A stretch of DNA of 64,000 nt from Aquila chrysaetos chrysaetos. Lineage: Eukaryota > Chordata > Aves > Accipitriformes > Accipitridae. Below the pieces are notes generated by a model, which saw only the letters and a list, made by a program, of their open reading frames with translations, was not told where the DNA came from and searched no databases. Shown piece by piece: positions 26,101-39,100 of the stretch. Numbering within the stretch: the stretch's first letter is position 1; every line of letters begins with the position of its first letter. The stretch lies in the NCBI RefSeq assembly GCF_900496995.4, contig NC_044004.1, positions 78,065,538 to 78,129,537 of the forward strand. The letters run 5' to 3'. Position numbers and translations under genes: made by a program.

Positions 26101-27140
26101 GAAAAATCTAAGGCAAAGGGTAGGTAAAAAACCCTGAGTGATTAATGATCAAGTAGTCATTTCACTGCAGTTAAAAATGCCTGCAAATGTGCACTCTTTT
26201 AAATGACAAGTTTCTTGACTAAATTAGGCTTCGGAGAACAAGTTCTGATCAAAGCAATGCAAAAATGAAGATTTATGCTCAAGTCACTGTAATTTTGCAT
26301 TCTCTAAGGGCCACTGAATGACAAAAAGCAGCAACAGAAAGTAAGCGTGACAAACATTACTGCAGCAGAATCTTGCGAAAAAACTCTTACTGTGAATCCA
26401 AGATATGCAGTAGTGGTCGCTACACTTCAGTGTGCAAAGAGGTTTGCAGATTGCCATGACATAGCACATGGTAAGAGTAGATAACGTTGAGTGTAACATA
26501 AAAGGTAAAGCTTAGACTAAATAAAAATATACTGTTGGCAAAATGCGGTAAATAGCATAGCTCCAAAGACAGTGAAAAAAATCAGTTTACATTTGCTCAT
26601 AAAATCTACAGAAGAAACACACAATTGATTTCTCACTAAAATTTGTACATTTACAAAATACAGACTGGGTAGATGTTAACGTGAAATGTAAGACTTGTCA
26701 AGTTCTAGTCAATTTAACAGAACGAGAAGTGTACTTTCCTCCCTATTTTGTGATACTATCACTTTAGTCCATTTGGTAGCCCTTTAACCTTTTGTTAAAA
26801 AACAGGAAAAAACATCTAAAGTTGTTAAAATATTGATAAAAATTCTACATACAGCAAATAAATTCTCCATATATTTTTGTCTGTCAAATTTGCAACCAAT
26901 TATAGCTAGATTCACATACTGAAATAGTAGCTGCAGGATCGGCTCCTATATTTGCCCAAGATTTAAAAGAAATCTTTAGAGAAAAAGGATATTATATTGC
27001 AAGCATCTGAAAACGCATAGCAAGGTGAACTTTACTGTACCTACCTTCTCCTCTAAGTTGTGAAACACCTCAGCAGAACCCCTTACAACAGTTACATCAA
27101 TCAATTTCCTGAGCTCTCGTCTGCTTGATCCCACAGCTTT
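23200..27140. other. IL2-ADAD1 convergent spacer, unique part
   Basis: No gene was recognised. A block at about 25590-25810 is GC-richer than its surroundings and open in both directions (see findings). The rest is AT-rich with no named repeat. Confidence 0.4.
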
Positions 27141-27149
27141 AATATCAAA

Positions 27150-27790
27150 TTATAATGTGACATGTGTGACACGTGCCATGTGCCATGACACACATTATGT
27201 ATGTGCCATGTACGACATGCATATGGCACATATCTGACATGTGACATGTATGCAGCATGTATGAGACAACATTTATGCAACATGTATGATGTGATGTGTG
27301 ACGTGACATGACATATTACATGTGTGACATGTAACATGTATATGACATCTATGACACATGATGGGACATGCATGTGATATCTGTGACATGTGACTTACAT
27401 GTGACACAACTTACACGTGACACAAGATGACATGCCATGCATGGTGAGACATGCAACGCATGGTGAGACATGCAACATGTGACGCCTGTGACAACACGCA
27501 TAACATGAAACTCGTATGACAACATGAGATGCAGTGATGCAACACACGTGAGATGGTGACACGCAACACGTTGAGACGTGACAACATGCATGACATGAAA
27601 TGTAACACGCAACACGTAAGACATGGCACGCAACACGACTGATGACATGCATGCGATGTGCCATGTGACACGACTTATGTGACGACAGATGTGATGTATG
27701 TCAGAATCAACATGTGGCATGTTACAGCTATGTTACACACATCAGATTTGACATGTCACTTGTGACAAGTATATGCGTATAGGTATAGCA
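27150..27790. repeat. Degenerate ACATG/ACACG satellite
   Basis: About 640 bases built from imperfect copies of a 5-11 base unit around ACATG (ACATGTGTG, GACATGTG, ACACGTGAC, GACATGCATG). The core ACATGT is self-complementary, so both strands carry the same motif and CANNTG E-box cores are dense. Long open frames on the - strand (for example 27349-27720), rich in H, C, V and M, are by-products of the repeat. It passes into a short GTGTATGTA / GCGCGCACGCAC stretch to about 27838. Confidence 0.9.
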
Positions 27791-27838
27791 GGTGTGTGTA
27801 TGTATACAGAGAGAGTATGTGCACGCGCGCACGCACAG

Positions 27839-29740
27839 CCATCTATGCATGTGTATATATAGTCTCACCAGTGGACCTCAACTCTTCTCAAGCAGGGAGG
27901 GAACAGAGAGGCTGAGCTCTCAACCAGAGGCTGCTGGTGCTGTTTGTGTTCACATGCCTGTCTCTGGTCTGTGCAGCCAGCCATGTATGTATGTACAATG
28001 TACATGTGCTGTACATGTAATGTGTTCATGTACCTGTCGGTAATACATCTTCAGCCTCATTACTGGAACCACATTTTGGAATTACAGAAATAGCTGAGGA
28101 AAAACCTGGACAGAACACCTACATGCTAATATTTACTAGCCCAGTGCATTCTGCATATGCTGTTTCTTAATCAAAGAACAATCCAGATACAAAACTGGAT
28201 CCATGCTGTTGTCATCAACTCACTTCTCAAGGATACAGCTATCATGCCTAGCACAGCACATGGTTTTCACAACAGAACCTCTTTCCTCCAAAGAAGGAAC
28301 CTAAGTTTCATAGATGTTTTGGTTTGCTGTTCAATTAATAAAATGGCTGAAGTACACAATAAAAGCTCAGTTACTTGTACATATTTAAGGCTTCTGGCTT
28401 AACTACGGAAAACACCTTGGTGACGATGTCTCAGCCAAAGTCTAAGTCCATACCGAAAAATGGTCCAAAGTGTATAAAACGCTACCACACCGTCAAGGAA
28501 ATTTATTGAAGTTTTAATACCCCTGAAAAAAGGCAACACTATGCTCTAGCCTGGAATATGATGGCCATTCTCAAGCATTCTTAGAAAGGAAACATTACAT
28601 GGAGCAAATATTACGTGGAGCATGCGCCACAAAAAGACAACAAAACACCACCGCACCACCACCACCCCCCATCTTAAAAAACCTAACAGAAAACAAAATA
28701 GCAGAACAGCAAAAAAAGTCAAGGACAAGGTTGTAACAAGTCAGTGAGTTTCAAAACCTGAAAATCAACATAAGGCCGTCTCCAGTAAAGACTCCACGTA
28801 CTAGTTAGAAAAACAGATTAGGGAAAAAAAAAACAAACAGAAGGAGGTTTTTGTTTTAGAATCCTCTTATGATATGAAGCTGAAACATGACTATAGCACT
28901 ATACTATTACTGGTGTTTGAAAACACTACCTAACAGCTTTTGTATGATATACAAAAATCAAGTAACATAATGAAAGTGTACTCTCTAGCTTATATACACT
29001 AATGTTTCACAACACCACACAAAACCCAAGCGTGGTACTTAACAACATCCTTTTAAACATTATCATGACGTTACCATCTTCTTAACATAACTTACAAGGA
29101 AGCAACTTCCCTCTTGTTCAGCAACATTTTTCAGGTTATTATGCATGCAGACAATTTTGCGAGAACTTGTCAGTACTGATAAAGTAGTCTGTGGGTAGAG
29201 GAGTCCAACTAATCTACAAGCACTAGCATCTGATGGCTTTTGGGGCAGCCCACAAAAGTTGAAGGAACCTTGTTTCTGGTGACTTCTGTACTACCACACA
29301 CTATTTTGTCATTTACAGCTTTGACACCTTTAAAATGCTTTAAATCCACTACCAAAAATAGCGATTGTCACAAAACAGTTCAGTAACACCTTGGCAATTC
29401 AAACTTTCACATGTGGAAGTACACAGATCATTTTTTAACCCTTCTACCACAAACAATATACAGTAAACTACAAGCCACTTGGCAAACCCATGCTAAAGAA
29501 GTCTTAAAATGACTAGCAAAGGATGCCTACAGATAAAGCACAGATTGCCAATTTTTGTTTCTGAAAGTGATTCTCACATTGTAATACTTTTTTTTTTTAA
29601 AGAAATCCCAACTTTTACTGTTTTGTTTTGGTTTTTTTTTTTCTTTTCTTAAAGACAGTTATGAAAAAGGCAAGGAAAAAGAAGAAATCAATACACAGCA
29701 ATCCTGAAACTAACAGGAAAAAAACATGTTAATAACTCCA
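27839..29740. other. Intergenic, downstream of the satellite
   Basis: No gene or named repeat was seen. It includes more TGTATGTATGTACAATGTACATG-like text at 27980-28030, related in style to the satellite, and T-rich runs at 29589-29645. Confidence 0.4.
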
Positions 29741-29744
29741 TGGC

Positions 29745-29765
29745 GGGGGGGGGGGGGGGGGGGGG
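29745..29765 (+). repeat. G21 run followed by G-rich tract
   Basis: Twenty-one consecutive G residues followed by TGGGGTGAGGG. It lies about 280 bases beyond the ADAD1 stop codon, between convergent genes. The G strand can form quadruplexes, and the run length is likely unstable and prone to assembly error. Confidence 0.9.
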
Positions 29766-29971
29766 TGGGGTGAGGGAGCAGAAACGAGGTGGCATTGAGG
29801 GGCAAAACAGAACAGATTTGCAAAGCTGTTAGACACTCCTACCCATGAGAAAACACCAACTTTTGGAAAAGACTAAACTGTTACAGATGTTTTAACAACC
29901 GCATTTCAATTGACAAGAAGCAGCTCTGGAATTATTTTCTTGCTGCAAACATGAACCCTACAGTTAAACAT

Positions 29972-29977
29972 TTTATT
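29972..29977 (-). terminator. ADAD1: ADAD1 polyadenylation signal
   Basis: AATAAA on the - strand (TTTATT on +), 66 bases past the ADAD1 stop, implying a very short 3' UTR. Other signals farther on cannot be excluded. Confidence 0.55.
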
Positions 29978-30042
29978 AATCAAAATTACATCTTACTGAA
30001 AGAAATCATCCACACTGACTTCACATACAATCCACCTCACAG

Positions 30043-30156
30043 TCAGTCACTGAACTGTTCGATATGTGGAGACTTCACAATCCAGGATCCATAACTATGT
30101 TGCTCTAAGTAGCTTTGCAGCAACTTTTTAGCTTCTTGGTACAATTCAGATTGAAT
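30043..30156 (-). CDS. ADAD1: ADAD1 last exon
   Basis: [20 protein letters not shown], then [17 protein letters not shown] and TGA at 30045-30043. The YGSWIVKSP...EQF ending matches the family C-terminus. Acceptor CTTTTTTAG. Confidence 0.93.
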   Translation of the reverse strand: MQSELYQEAKKLLQSYLEQHSYGSWIVKSPHIEQFSD

Positions 30157-33100
30157 CTAAAAAAGAGGAAGAAAGATCTTGAAAGATCTCAAGAATTATG
30201 GTTACAGAGATCTCTGTTCTTTACCACCAGCATATAATAAGCACAAGCACAAACCTCGTAGAAAACAATACCTCCAAATCTTACAGTTCCCTCAGCTGCT
30301 GACAATGAGAGAAAGTGTTACAGACTCTCAAAACATATACTTTTTATGTATTTGGGCATTTATTGAGATGAGAGAATTGTTCTGCTAAACATTATTTTTT
30401 TCGGCATCTTTTCAGTTCCAATAATATCTTTACACTGAAAAGAAACATTCAATATCATCCAATGCAAATATAAACACACGGTGAACAGCGTTAGCAGTTC
30501 AACAGTCAATTAGCAAGCCATCCCATTTCAAAGTAGTTTTTGAATCATTTAAAAAATGATCTCTTGCATGTTCTGACAGGAGAACAAAAAAGACATGTAC
30601 TTTATAAAAGCTTAAGTTTCACATAACAATTTTGGACATAAGTATCTCCTGAACCAAGGAGAGGAAAAACCTGGAAGAGTACAGAGAAGTAAGATGAGCC
30701 TACATATTTCCAAGTATGGACAGAAGTGAGGGAACTGTGGTTAAAGCGATCAAAAATCACAGCAGTTCCTTTAAGTAATTTCTCTGTATTTTTATAGCAC
30801 AGAGGAAAGCTTGAGACCTCATGCTGTCTTCTGATGAATGATTCCTACTTTCCTATTCCTCTACGACATAAGAATCCTCCCACAAGACTACACTGTGGTA
30901 GAAAAATATCTACACGTGTGGTGGGTTGACCCTGGCTGGACACCAGGTGCCCACCAAAGCCGTTCTATCACTCCCCCTCCTCAGCTGGACAGGGGAGAGA
31001 AAATATAACAAAGGGCTTGTGGGTTGAGATAAGGACAGGAGAGATCACTCACCAATTACCATCACAGGCAAAACAGACTCAGCTTGGGGAAATTAACTCA
31101 ATTTATTGCCAATCAACCAGAGTAGGGTAATGAGAAATAAAACCAAATCTCAGAACACCTGCCCTCTACCCCTCCCTTCTTCCCAGGCAAAACTTCACTC
31201 CCGGATTCTCTACCAACCCCCCCCCAGCGGCACAGGGGACGGGGAATGGGGTTTATGGTCAGTTCATCACACGTTATTTTCTGCTGCTTCATCATCCTCA
31301 GGGGCAGGACTCCTCACACTCTTCCCCGGCTCCAGCGTGGGGTCCCTCCCACGGGAGACAGTCCTCCACGAACTTCTCCAACGTGGGTCCTTCCCACGGG
31401 CTGCAGTTCTTCACAAACTGCTCCAGCATGGGTCCTTTCCACGGTGTGCAGTCCTGCAGGAGCACACTGCTCCAGCGTGGGTCCCCCACGGGGTCACAAG
31501 TCCTGCCAGAAAACCTGCTCCGTGGGCTCCTCTCTCCACAGATCCGCAGGTCCTGCCAGGAGCCTGCTCCAGCGCAGGGTTCCCACGGGGTCACAGCCTC
31601 CTTCGGGCATCCCCCTGCTCTGTTGTGGGGTCCTCCCGGGGCTGCAGGTGGAGATCTGCTCCACCATGGACCTCCATGGACTGCAGGGGGACAGCCTGCC
31701 TCACCATGGTCTTCACCACGGGCTGCAGGGGAATCTCTGCTCCGGCGCCTGGAGCACCTCCTCCCCCTCCTTCTTCACTGACCTGGGGGTCTGCAGGGTT
31801 GTTTCTCTTACATGTTCTCACTCCTCTCTCCGGCTGCCGTTTTCTGTCTGTCCCAACTTTTTTTCCCTTCTTAAAAATGTTATCACAGAGGCATTACCAC
31901 TATTGCTGATGGGCTCGGCCTTGGCCGGCGGCGGGTCCGTCTCAGAGCTGGTATTGGCTTTCTCTTGAACACAGGGGAAGCTTCCAGCAGCTTCTTACAG
32001 AAGCCACCCCTGTAACCCACCCCCGCTACCAAAACCTTGCCGCACAAAGCCAATACATTCCACCTCTCGCCTCTGTGCATCACGTTTTTAAGAACTATCA
32101 TTAAGATCTACATTCATCACACAAAATCTTCACTCACATCAACAAAAAAGAATTTCCCACACCGAAATCAAAATAATATCATCACAAAACCGACAAAAAG
32201 TGGACAATTTACACACAATCCACCCCTCACCCCTTCACCACAATTACAACAATAAAAATTCCCAACTTGTCATGCAGCTCTTAACTCTCTAGCTGCATTC
32301 AGTCCATGTTTTGCCCGTTACCTCTCTCAATTACTATCCTTATCTCGAATTCCTCACATTGCCCGCATTCTCCACCAAAAAGACTGTGGTGGGTTGACCC
32401 TGGCTGGACGCCAGGTGCCCACCAAAGCCGTTCTATCACTCCCCCTCCTCAGCTGGTGCCCAAACAGGGATGTATGAAACAAATATAAAAAGTGAGATTG
32501 GAAATGAACTAATGAACAAAAAGCTCCCAATCTTTTTAATATGAAACTATTTTAAGTGAGAAAAATGGCCAGCAACCTCCATGTGCTGAGACAAAACATG
32601 GCAGATTTTCATAGAGAATGTTTTAAGATTAATTCAGTAGATTAATTTTACTTGAAAAATTTCAGACCATTCTCAGACAAAGATTAGAGGCAATAACAGA
32701 GATCCAGCTTTTCAGGTGAAGTCTTCAGCAAAACAGAAAGACCCCCCTGGCTATCAAACCAGCTTAGAGAGTAGCCATAATAAGACTCCTTACTAAAACT
32801 CTTCCGTTCTGTACCAGCTTACCTTAGCTTCATGGTACGTTGCAACTTGAAGCAAATCATTCCGTTCTGCTTCCTTAGCAAGCAATCTGAAACGACTGAA
32901 CATTGCTGCCTTGCAAAGGCGACTTGCCATGTAAGTGCCACTTTTGAATGGTGAACTGCAGCCAAAATGAAAAAAGAATAAAACTCAGTAACAAATACAC
33001 TACAGGTATATTGCTTTTATCATTACAGGATTTTTTGTACCCTCTAATGCTTTGTGAATATGATCATATGATCCTACTTCCACTTCCAATGAGCAAAGTT

Positions 33101-36100
33101 AATGCAAATCAGCAGCTGTGAGAATTTAAACAAGTAAACCAAAAATGGTTTTCAAACTGGAATTTATCTGAACTATTTATCTGCCAATTGGTTTTATGCA
33201 TTAAAACATCCACTACAACAGACAATGGAATAAAGATACCTCAATTCAAAGAACTGTTCAATTTCACATCTTAGCACCTCACTGTAAAGTTACAAGATCT
33301 CTAAAGCTACATCTAATCACAGGATGCATTCACCTAACACAGAAGAGAATCTCTCTCATTTGGGTAATGCTGTGGCCTCCATGCATAGCTTAAAAAATGA
33401 ATGCTCCAATGAATCAGCGCAGAACGACAGGGCTGACCATGATTTCCAACATAATGAAAAAAAATTCTAACCTTTCAGTGGTTTTTCCACTTAACCCATC
33501 CACAACTTCCAGTGATGCGTCTGACAATGACCAATTCAAACTAAGAGATCGCTGTTGAAAGTCTGTTTGAATTGAGTGTGCAGCATTCACCAAATAAGTA
33601 TGAGACCTGTTGACCAGGTAAGGCATGGGAAGCTTTGATGTAAGTGCATCATCAACACGCTGTTTTATAGCTATTTCTAGCCCTCTTGTATCCTTGCAAT
33701 TTCCATTTCCTATTAAACAAAAAAAATCAGTCACATATGAAGTACATCAAATTAAAAAAGAAAAATTAAAGAAGCTAAGAATGCAGATGTTTCCACTAGT
33801 CTACATTATAATCATTTTTCTACACAAAATTGATATTTGGGAAAATCAGTTCCAATATTCAGTTCACAAAATAAAAATGATTTCACAATTTCTTCTCCAG
33901 AGGCATCATTATTTTCATTGGATACCTCCTTTCTGGAATAATTATTCTTCATCAACTCTTTACATTCCTTGTAGAACACACCATTAAAATAAAAGCTGCA
34001 ACACAAACTTTGATGTTCTAGATTTGAAAATACACTACAGAGTTTTCTCATATTACTCCACATCCAACAGTATTTCTGACTGCCTACTAAACAAACATAC
34101 TTTGGTCCATAGTATCTCAAGGAATGGCCATAGAATTTCTATTAAATAAAAGGGCAATACATTATAGATTACATTTACTTTGAATACCATTTAAGTGAGC
34201 ATATTAGAAATTTTTCTATCGCTTTTACTTAAAGTGCCCAGACTTCCTCAGAAGGTACTGGCAGGCATTCACCAACTCTTCCAAGATCTTTTGGAGCACT
34301 TCAAAAACCTTGTTCTGTGTTAGAAAAGGAAAAGCTGGGTCATCTTCAATATCTGGGGAACTCAAGACACCTGTGTACTAAGTCTCATAATACAAATACT
34401 GAGAGGAAGAAACACCTGAAAACCTTTAATTTAATTCCACCACATAAATAAAAGCTACTGAAATGAGTTCCGATAATAGTACGGTCTTCCTGACTGCCAC
34501 AAAATCGTAGGAATTCACTATCACCTTGGTAATCCCTATTCCCCAACAAAATGCCTATCTGCATGAACCAATACGAAGTGGGGAGGGCGGCGCAGAGCAC
34601 GGACACAAACAAAACTGAACAAAGACTTTCCCATAGAGCTCATAAGATAACCCAGGGTGAAATTGAGCATTTTCAGTTAAATACTGGCAGTTTTTCCACC
34701 ACTGCTCCATTCTACAGTTAAGTGACTAACATTGTCACCTTAAAGTCACCATTATTTGACTGAACAGTTAACAGACACAGCATTTGTCACATGATGTTTT
34801 CTCAATATCTAAAATACAATTTGTTATAAAACAATGCTCAATATCTTCTGTTACTCTTAATACATAGTAAAGGAATGACAATCTGGCAAGCTAAAACAAG
34901 CCCACAATGACAAAAGAGTGAGCATAAGTGAGTTTTACATCAGGGTATTTCAAAGATGAGTGAAAAAAAAAATATACACACTTCATACCTTTTCAGAAAA
35001 GTACTGTAATTCTTTAAAGAACCATCTTGGTTTAGTTCATGTTTTATAAAATGTAATCAAACTGGAACATGAAAACATACAAAAAAACCACTGAAATTTG
35101 CATTAAGCTTACCTACAAGAATACTGTTTATATACACTGGTTCGATGAAGTGACTCAGCAATGCTCCCTGAATACCAACCACTTCCCATTTTGTTAATTT
35201 GTCACTAGCGGACATACTGCTTGCTCTAACAGTTTTAGGTGGACAACAAACAGTTAGGTAAATCTTGCCTTCTATAGCAACATGGAGACTCAGTTCTTCA
35301 TTAGTTTCATAAGCAGATATAGATTGTGGATTGAGATGTCTAAAGGAAGACAAGAAAATGAATTTCAGTGAGAAAGTACTCTGATTAGAGATTATTGTAA
35401 AATGGTATCTAATACGGTTTCTCAGAAAACAGTATCAACAGATCTGGGCCTTGCAGTATGTTCAATATTTGTAAATTTTGGAAACGCCACGTTCAGCTGC
35501 TCAAGTAACTGGAATACCAAAATCAGTATTTAAATACGAAATAGTAATTCAACCTAATCTTAGCCATCAGTTGTGCTAACATTAAAAAAGATCAGCATAT
35601 GCTGCAAACAAGCAATCACTTTGTGTCTACTTACACTATGACAGAAGTTACTTCGAGGCTGTTCATCTTGTAAAAAAGCAGCTGTAAGGTTGGTAATCTC
35701 CGTTAAAACGTAACTTACATTGCAATTCTTCAAAATATTTAAAACTAACAGATGCCAACACATCAGGGAGACAAAACAGTGACTGTTCTGAAGCAAAACG
35801 GTTTCCCCCTTAACTAAAGAGGGATAAGAAGTCAAAGCTTGAAGTTTTGAGCTAACTCTCCCCAACAATAACGTAACTTATAATGCTATGATCAAAGGTG
35901 ATTTTGCTTTATTACATTATTATAAAGCACCCATTTAATTTTGGGTTAAGTAACGTACTACCGCCTGTTAATAAGTGGCCACATTTTGCTACTCAATGGA
36001 TTACTTGAAAGCAGCTCCCTTCTGAAAACTATCTTTAAATAACTCTATACATAAGCAAATCTGCTGTATTAGAAGAAAATATTTCCCAGAGTTCGTCTCA

Positions 36101-39100
36101 AGAGAGCGCACACCAGAATGGACAAAAAACAAGAGAAAAAGCACTGAACCTGTGATCCGTCAACTACGATAGAGTAGCTTACAAACTGCACCCAGTCGCA
36201 TCAACCATTTCCTTGTAAGAGCAGGCCATGACACTGAAAGTAATCTAAAACCTTCTGCAATTCTAACAGGAGGAACTCCCCCAGTCAGCACAACTTGCAA
36301 TGAATTGGCTGTGACTTCCAGTTCAGAAGTCTGCCTTCCCAACACCGCAAATACAGTATGGAAGCCACTAGCTGTCTTGTATATATGGAAAACTTATGAC
36401 TGTACAACTTTCAGGGACGTTATTCCACTGCACCACTAGAAGGGACACAAAATAACGCTGTTCGTAATAACCTGGTAAACCAGCGACCGCTGCTTTTAAA
36501 TGTCAAAACTATTAAAAAAAACAAAACCACTTTCAGAAATTTAACAGAAGTTACAAGTGTAAAGATAAGCATAAGATTGTATTTGTCCCATCAAGTTTCT
36601 CTCATTACCTTTTTTCTACAAAGCAGAGTAGGAGCCTATTGTTTCAATGCAAGGCTTTTTATACTCTAGTCCTGTGGTGCAAAGGGTGACATGAAGTCAC
36701 CACATCCTCCTGCTCAGTGATTAAATTAATCATTTCTTAGTATTTTAATAGTATCTTGGGAGGGGGGTTAACAAGTAAGTGGGTATCCATAATAAACAAA
36801 GCATCATCCTGAAGCTATAACCCATGTAAAAGTTTATCGTCATGTTGAGCTGTATCTCATACACTTACCACTACCACCCTGTACACTAAAGCTTCCAAAA
36901 CATGAAAAAAATTCAGAATACCTCCTCCCACCTCAGAAACGTGTAACAATGCGTAATACATATTTTCCCACACTCACAACAATGTGACAATGTGTTTGTC
37001 ACTGCAAACAAATTAATCTTCCACCACAACATCTCTGAAAATACCAAGGTACTTACATCTGTGATTTTAACTGAGCAGTTCCTTTTGGAAGCTGATTCAT
37101 GTAGAGAAAGATAGCTGTATTTTGCTTTAGGGTAAGCAGCTTTGAGCCTGGTGCTGTGCAAAATATGGATTTCTCTGTCCTTGCTGGATTTTCATTATAG
37201 AAGAGCAAAAGATGTCTATAAAAATATCTAAAAGAAAGCATTAAGTAACAGTACATGTGAAAAGCACTACTTTGTTTACAAATACATGGACATTCACATT
37301 TAATTCACAATTTGAAAACCATCCAGAAGGTACTAACTATAAAATGCAAGTGCACTTATATTTACATTTGCAAAACTAAAACTGAGAAGAACTGGCTGCA
37401 AGAGAACTGATAACTATTTATACACACATTCTCACCTAAGTAGAGAACGCCTTGCAATAACAATGGCATGGCTGTCATGCAACACTCTTCCACAAGGTTG
37501 AAAGCACTGACTGTAATTATATTCTCCTGTTCCTAGAGCTACAACTTCATGCTGTCCACCTAAAAAGAAAAAACATTTATTTTTACATCATTGTGGTGGG
37601 ATAGCCTTGTCTGGCTGCCAGGTGCCACCAAGCTGCTCTCTCACAGCCCCTGTCCGCCAGCAGGTTGGAGTCTATGATCTTAAAGCTCTTTTCCAACCTA
37701 AAAAATTCCATGATTCTATGAAAAAACAAAATGAAAAGGCTCGTAGGTCAAGGTAAGGACAGGGAGATGGCCTGCCATTTACCATCACGTGCAAAACAGA
37801 CTCAACGTGGGGAAGATTAATTTATTGCCAATTAGAGCAGGATACTGAGAAACAAAACCAAAACTAAGAACACCTTCTCCCTACCCCCTCCTCCTTGGCT
37901 CAACTTCACTCCTGACTCTTCTACGTCCTCTCCTCCCAGCCCGAGTGGTGCAGGGGTATGGGGAAGCATCAGTTCCTGACACTTGGTCTCTGCCACTCCT
38001 TCCTCCTCACGCTCCTTCCCTGCTCCAACACGGGCTCCCTCCCACAGGATACAGTCCTTCCCACCAGCTGCACTTCTTCAAGAACCGCTCCAGTGTGGGT
38101 CCCTTCCACGGGCTGCAGTCCTTCAGGCACAGACTGCTCCAGCGTGGGTCCCCCGCGGGGTCACAGGTCCTGCTAGAAAACCTGCTCCAGCGTGGGCTCC
38201 TCTCCAGAGACCACAGCTCCTGCCAGAAGCCTGCTCCTGCGTGGGTTCTCCACGGGCTGCAGCTTCCTTCAGGGCATATCCACCTGCTCTGGCCCATACT
38301 GGTCTATACACACAGCCTCACTCCTCTTTGAGACAGCACAAGGAAATGCTTACGTAGGTCTTGAATAGTTGCATGACTGTAGCATAATTATGCATGTGAC
38401 AGAGCCATCAAAACAGAGCATTTCAAAGAAGGAGACCCACCCATTACATTTATTAAGGATCAGAAATGCATTAATCAAGGCTCTCTGGCAACACAAACAG
38501 CCTAGGTTTTCCACTCCCCGATACTCACGATCAAAACAGACTTGCCTTTTTCAATGATGAAGGCAGCCAGTGAACTGCCGCAACTTTGGTACTCAGGATG
38601 TGTGGTAGTCAGCCTGTTAAATACTTCTCCAAGTGTCTGCGAAAGCTTTTGATATATAAGCTGTCCTCCTTCTAAATAAAACAATAAAAACCAGCAAGAC
38701 ACAAATTTGCAGGGGAGGGGAAACAGACATGATCAACCACTTGACAAATTATAACTGTAAACACATGGTAAAAGCACTATCAACACATGCTTCTGGCATT
38801 CTGAAGATTATCAGGATGAACATGAATAAATAAAGGACAAGTACACCTGAACAATTTATGCTTTTATTATTCATGACAATAAATCAGGGTTATGGATCAA
38901 GTTTGATCAACTACTCCACACAGTGTTTCAAGTAAGGACAGAAATACTGGTTCTATTTCTGTCACCAGTTCACCACTTAAATTCAAGCAATTTACTGAAG
39001 TTGTGTCCATTTGTAGAACCAATGGTCAATCTCCTATTTTAGTGACACTAATTCTTACAGCGTTCTTCAAAGAGGTTTAAGATAACAGCAACTCCATAGA

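Noticed and set aside
27101-27720. Several - strand frames of 86-123 codons rich in His, Cys, Val and Met
   Set aside because: All lie in the ACATG satellite and are open in overlapping phases because the unit contains no stop.
31106-31968. Open frames of 267 and 240 codons in overlapping phases
   Set aside because: They run across the GC-rich tandem array of an LTR. Repetitive peptides in several frames, with no resemblance to a retroviral or host protein.
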